From NCBI RefSeq assembly GCF_014898055.3, contig NW_023602073.1:22367784-22431783 (forward strand): a stretch of 64,000 bases of DNA, written 5' to 3'. Below the pieces are notes generated by a model. It did no database searches, had not been told where the DNA came from, and was given only the letters and a program-made list of their open reading frames with translations. Positions 60,550 through 64,000 of this stretch are shown here, piece by piece (positions within the stretch are counted from its first letter, which is position 1; each line of letters opens with the position of its first letter). This DNA is from Talpa occidentalis (taxonomy: Eukaryota; Chordata; Mammalia; Eulipotyphla; Talpidae). The position numbers and the translations under genes are program-made.

Positions 60550-62559
60550 ATAACTTGTAATTTTCTCCCATTGTGAGAGCTGTCTTTTCACTTTCTTTTC
60601 CCCTCCGCTTTGTTAAGATATAACAGACATTTAGGACTGTTTACGTATAAGGTATACAAATAGTTCAATGTCTTACTGGTGTCCTTTTGAAGCCAAGAAG
60701 TCTAGTTCACTTAATTTGTCTTTTGTTGCTCGTGCTTTTGGTGTCATATCTTAGAATGACTTGTTTAACCCAGAGCATGAAGACTTACTCCTATGTTTTA
60801 TTTATTATACCTGATGTCTATTAATCAGTTTCAGTTAATTTTTATGTTTAGTGTGAACTGAGTAAATACAAAAACTACATAAGAGCACTAGGTATTAATG
60901 TGATACTGGAGTTGTAAACATTAATCAAACAGTGAATAATTAAATTAACTTTGGAAATCTACTTTATACATCTTACAAACTTTAATATTCTGAATATTTT
61001 CACCACATATATGCAAAATTATCTCCAAACTTTCTGCTGGCAGAGTACTGGCACAAAAGTGAATAGGGGGATTAATTAAATAAGGAGTATTTAACCAAGA
61101 GCTTTTAAATATTAAAACAAGGGATTAAAAATATTTGTTGATAATAATCCAGAGATGACTAAGGGATTTAATGCCTGTTGCTAGTCACACTCAGGTTATG
61201 GTAATTTGGGGTGATCTCCATACAGACAAAATAATTAAGAGTTACTTCAGTTGTGAAACAGCTAACATCTATAGTCTTCATTATTATTATGAAGTATTTA
61301 TACTTTCCTCACACCTGGATCTTTGTATCTCTTTATCTGGTTGTTGAGTCATATCCTTTAATATCTTTCTAACACATCAGTAATCTAGTGAGTATATGGG
61401 TTTCCTGAGTCCTGTGAGCCACACTAGCAAATCATTTGAACCCGAGATGGAGGTCGTGGGAATATCTCATCTATAGTCAACTGGTCAGAGCAGAGGTGAC
61501 CACCTGAACTTGTGATTGGCATCTGAAGTGCAAGGAAGGATTCCTGGGAAATTCCAACCTGTAGTATCTGAAGTAGAGGGTGGTCTTGTGGAACTGAGCC
61601 CTTACCTGTGGCAGAATGGAGTTTACTGTAGGGTGCACAGCTGCTGTCCAAGATTGCTTATTGGTGGCGGGGGAGAGAACCCCCTACATTGTAAATGACG
61701 ATCAGGTTACTGACAGATTGGTTTCCCTCAATGCTTCCCTCCATTTCGCCTGACTTACTCCCTCTTAGAAAACTAGCACACTATAAATCAATTTTAGAGG
61801 AATAACACAGAAAAAAATACCGATGCCATGGGGAAATGTACAGAAGACACGCTTAAATAAGTACCCCCTCACAAGAAACCTAGATAATCTGTGAAAACAT
61901 TTTATTGAAAGACCAGGCAAGAGAACCTTAAAAAACAAGGACTGTGTGATGGGCTGGCCAGCAAAATAGGGGAAAGTGGAGGAAAGAGAAATTCATCAAA
62001 CAGAAATAAAATCATAATAATGCTCATGGAAGAACAAGGTGAGGTTCAAGGATGCAAAGGCAATAAAAAGTGCAAGCAGATATAGAGAAGGCCACAGGGA
62101 GATGGGAGCAGGAGAAGATGGGGGTCTGGAACACCCTCCCCTCAATGTGCGGGGGAAGACACAGGAAAGAAGCTGCAGTTCTCAAACTGTTACCTGACGC
62201 AGGAAGGCATGAACAGTGGTAAATGCTGAGCTGTTCCAGATCTAAGAAACAAACTACAATGCAGACAGATGACTCAGATTGATGGCCGCTCAAGAACCAA
62301 TGAGTGAAAGGGACTACCTGCACTGCAATGAGAATGTCTGCAGATGACTATGAGGTATCGTGATGTACTCTAGCATGAATGTAATTTACTAAGCAATCTA
62401 TGAGAAGATGACAGTCACCATGGAGCCCAACTCAAATCACCAGTTGAATGACATTTCCACTGCGAAAGTTCTAGTCAAGTGTGTATGGTCCTTGTCAAAA
62501 TGGAGGACTAGTTAGGCATGTCTTCGCAGAAAACAAAGGTAGCTTTATGAGAATTCATA

Positions 62560-62835
62560 TTGCTTCACAGTAAGTGAAAGGAGACAAAGACAAATACTGT
62601 GTGATGTCATATGTAGACTCTAAACAACAAGAAAACAAAACATCGAAACAAAACATTGAGTGCGAGGATACAGATAACAGATTGGTGGTCGCTGGTGTCA
62701 GAGAGCTGGTAGGTGTCCAAAATAGGTGAAGGCAGGTAAACAGCACGCAAACTTCCAGCTGCAAAATAAGTAAATCCTGAGAATGTGATGTACAGTATGT
62801 TGGCTACAGCTAATAGCACTGTGTGTTTTGCTGTG
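62560..62835 (+). mobile_element. LINE-1 3' end fragment
   Basis: Sense LINE-1 3' landmarks are in order: 'tgtgatgtcatatgtagact', 'cagataacagattggtggtc', 'gctggtgtcagagagctggt', 'acgcaaacttccagctgcaa' and 'gaatgtgatgtacagtatgt'. It stops before a clear poly(A). Unlike most LINE-1 pieces here, it is on the strand opposite to GMDS. Confidence 0.75.
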
Positions 62836-64000
62836 CAGTACAGCATTCAGATTTTATAGGACAACAAAATCACACAAACAGGGTATCTGTCATTTTATTT
62901 TGCACTTTGCCCATGATGGCACCTGCTGCTGTAGGTCGATGCCTGTTTCCCTGAGACCTGTGCATGGATATAGGAAGGTAGGGACAGTGAGGAAGGAGGA
63001 GGGAAGAGGATGGCCTTACCCACAACGCTATAGGCAAACAGAAAAGAGAGTCAAGGAAACTGATTCCAAAGCAAAGGCTGAAAATAACAAGTTGAAGTTT
63101 AGTGAAAAAAGTACAAAGAACTACAACTTGAGAGTGTTCAGAGGCAGAAAAGTGCTAATTCATTATGAGTCATTAAAAGATGTGTGTGGGGGAGGTGATA
63201 AGTAAGAAACAAGTAGAAAGTGATGGTAAATTATTGGTAATGATTACTTAAAATGCTAAAACTCTAGTCCTTACTTTGTTCATAATCAACAGGCAAAGAA
63301 AGCAGCCTCTGTGTCTTTGTTCTTCTCCTAAAGTCCTTTCCAGCTCTTACTCTTCCATGTGACTGAGCAGCCACACATATTTCCAACAAACATCAATTTC
63401 ACTGATGTGAAGATCAGCAGAAAGAAGAAAGGGAGATACACACTTGGTACTTTTCTCCAAACAGTGAGTGTGGAAGGCAGTGGGAGGTGCCATCAGGAGC
63501 CAAGACGGGCCTTGGGGTGCATGACTCCCAGGCACCATTGGAAACACACAGTTGCTCCTGGTGACCCCATATCCTTCATAGGTGTGCTCACCAGCCTGAA
63601 CACCTGGGGTCTCTCATGACCTTCGCCCTCCCAGTGACAGTCTCCAAACAAGTTCCCCAGAGCTTCCAGATGTAGTTCCAACACCTTAGCTTAAATAATT
63701 CAAGGTGACATGGTAAGATGGGGCCATATTTTATGTCTCTATCCATGCCACTCTAAGCAAAATAATAATGGAATTTAAAAGAAGAAAATTAAAAATAGAG
63801 AGCTATGGAGTCCTGACTCAAGACATAAGCGACAGGGACACGAAGCAGCAAGTGAGGCCAAAGCTGCACCCTGTTGGAGTTCAAGGCTAGAATTAGGCAG
63901 AGGTGCAGCTCCGGTTCCTCTTGGTCACAGGTGAAAAGGAATTAAAAGCACCTCAGGAGGTGAGACTTGGTGCAGGTTTGCTGATTAAAACGAAGATCCA

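Larger units (their letters stand above)
57530..60860 (-). mobile_element. Old LINE-1 (L1ME-like), split by later insertions
   Basis: Antisense L1 blocks appear in four pieces: 57530-58037 ('atcaccaccaccatcatatc', 'tttcatcacccccaaaagaa', 'gaggaactgccagactgttt'), 59677-59781 ('gatgctgagcatcttttcat', 'ttcagatcctttgc'), 60329-60397 and 60550-60860 ('ttttgttgctcgtgcttttg', 'tgaagacttactcctatgtt'). The pieces join in consensus order once the elements at 58038-59676, 59782-60328 and 60398-60549 are set aside. It is degenerate, with no usable frame. Confidence 0.8.
56198..64000 (-). other. GMDS: GMDS intron upstream of the Ile116 exon (partial)
   Basis: This intron runs off the right end. I looked for the preceding exon (which should end ...SHVK) and did not find it. 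It holds a MER5-like fossil (56468), a SINE (56696), a nested LINE-1 stack (57530-60860) and a LINE-1 3' end (62560). The stretches 56980-57520, 60870-62550 and 62840-64000 contain nothing I can assign. A 125-codon frame at 62828-63205 is rich in Lys/Arg/Gln, has no domain and begins in LINE-1 sequence. Confidence 0.9.

Overview
This is a piece of a placental-mammal genome. It is AT-rich and almost entirely intronic. It holds LINE-1, MIR-like, MER2/Tigger-like and MER20-like repeats, and many copies of a tRNA-derived SINE with a 'gggcctccccggtggcgcag' head and an A-rich tail. That SINE is not primate Alu, rodent B1/B2, carnivore CAN, horse ERE or ruminant Bov-tA as I know them. An insectivore-like or other laurasiatherian lineage is possible, but I cannot name the species from sequence alone.

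The only protein-coding gene I can support is GMDS (GDP-mannose 4,6-dehydratase, first step of GDP-fucose synthesis), on the minus strand. Three consecutive internal exons are present: 56197-56005, 55203-55099 and 26552-26425. All have AG acceptors and GT donors, compatible phases and intact reading frame, and together they code for residues 116-257 (human numbering). The catalytic Thr155, Glu157, Tyr179 and Lys183 are all present. The exons are separated by introns of 801 bp and 28,546 bp. The flanking introns run off both ends of the window (1-26424 downstream in transcript sense, 56198-64000 upstream). No other exon of GMDS or of any other gene was found.

Layout: 1-26.4 kb is intron with scattered old repeats and two SINEs. 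26.4-26.6 kb is an exon. 26.6-55.1 kb is the large intron, with LINE-1 fragments, an inverted LINE-1 (30.5 kb), a U2 snRNA/LINE-1 chimeric retrogene (39.3-40.0 kb), a 107-bp-period minisatellite (42.2-43.0 kb), DNA-transposon fossils (50-52 kb) and a SINE cluster (48.7-53.8 kb). 55.1-56.2 kb carries the other two exons and the short intron. 57.5-60.9 kb is a stack of nested retrotransposons, and 61-64 kb is mostly unassigned sequence with one LINE-1 3' end.

I found no evidence for a new multi-gene system. The items most worth a second look are the U2/LINE-1 chimera with target-site duplications, the minisatellite, an opposed SINE pair and a poly(A)/poly(T) hairpin that would sit in GMDS pre-mRNA, and a compound E-box/CRE-like site at about 5.69 kb. 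Most open reading frames here are short chance frames or translations of SINEs and LINEs.
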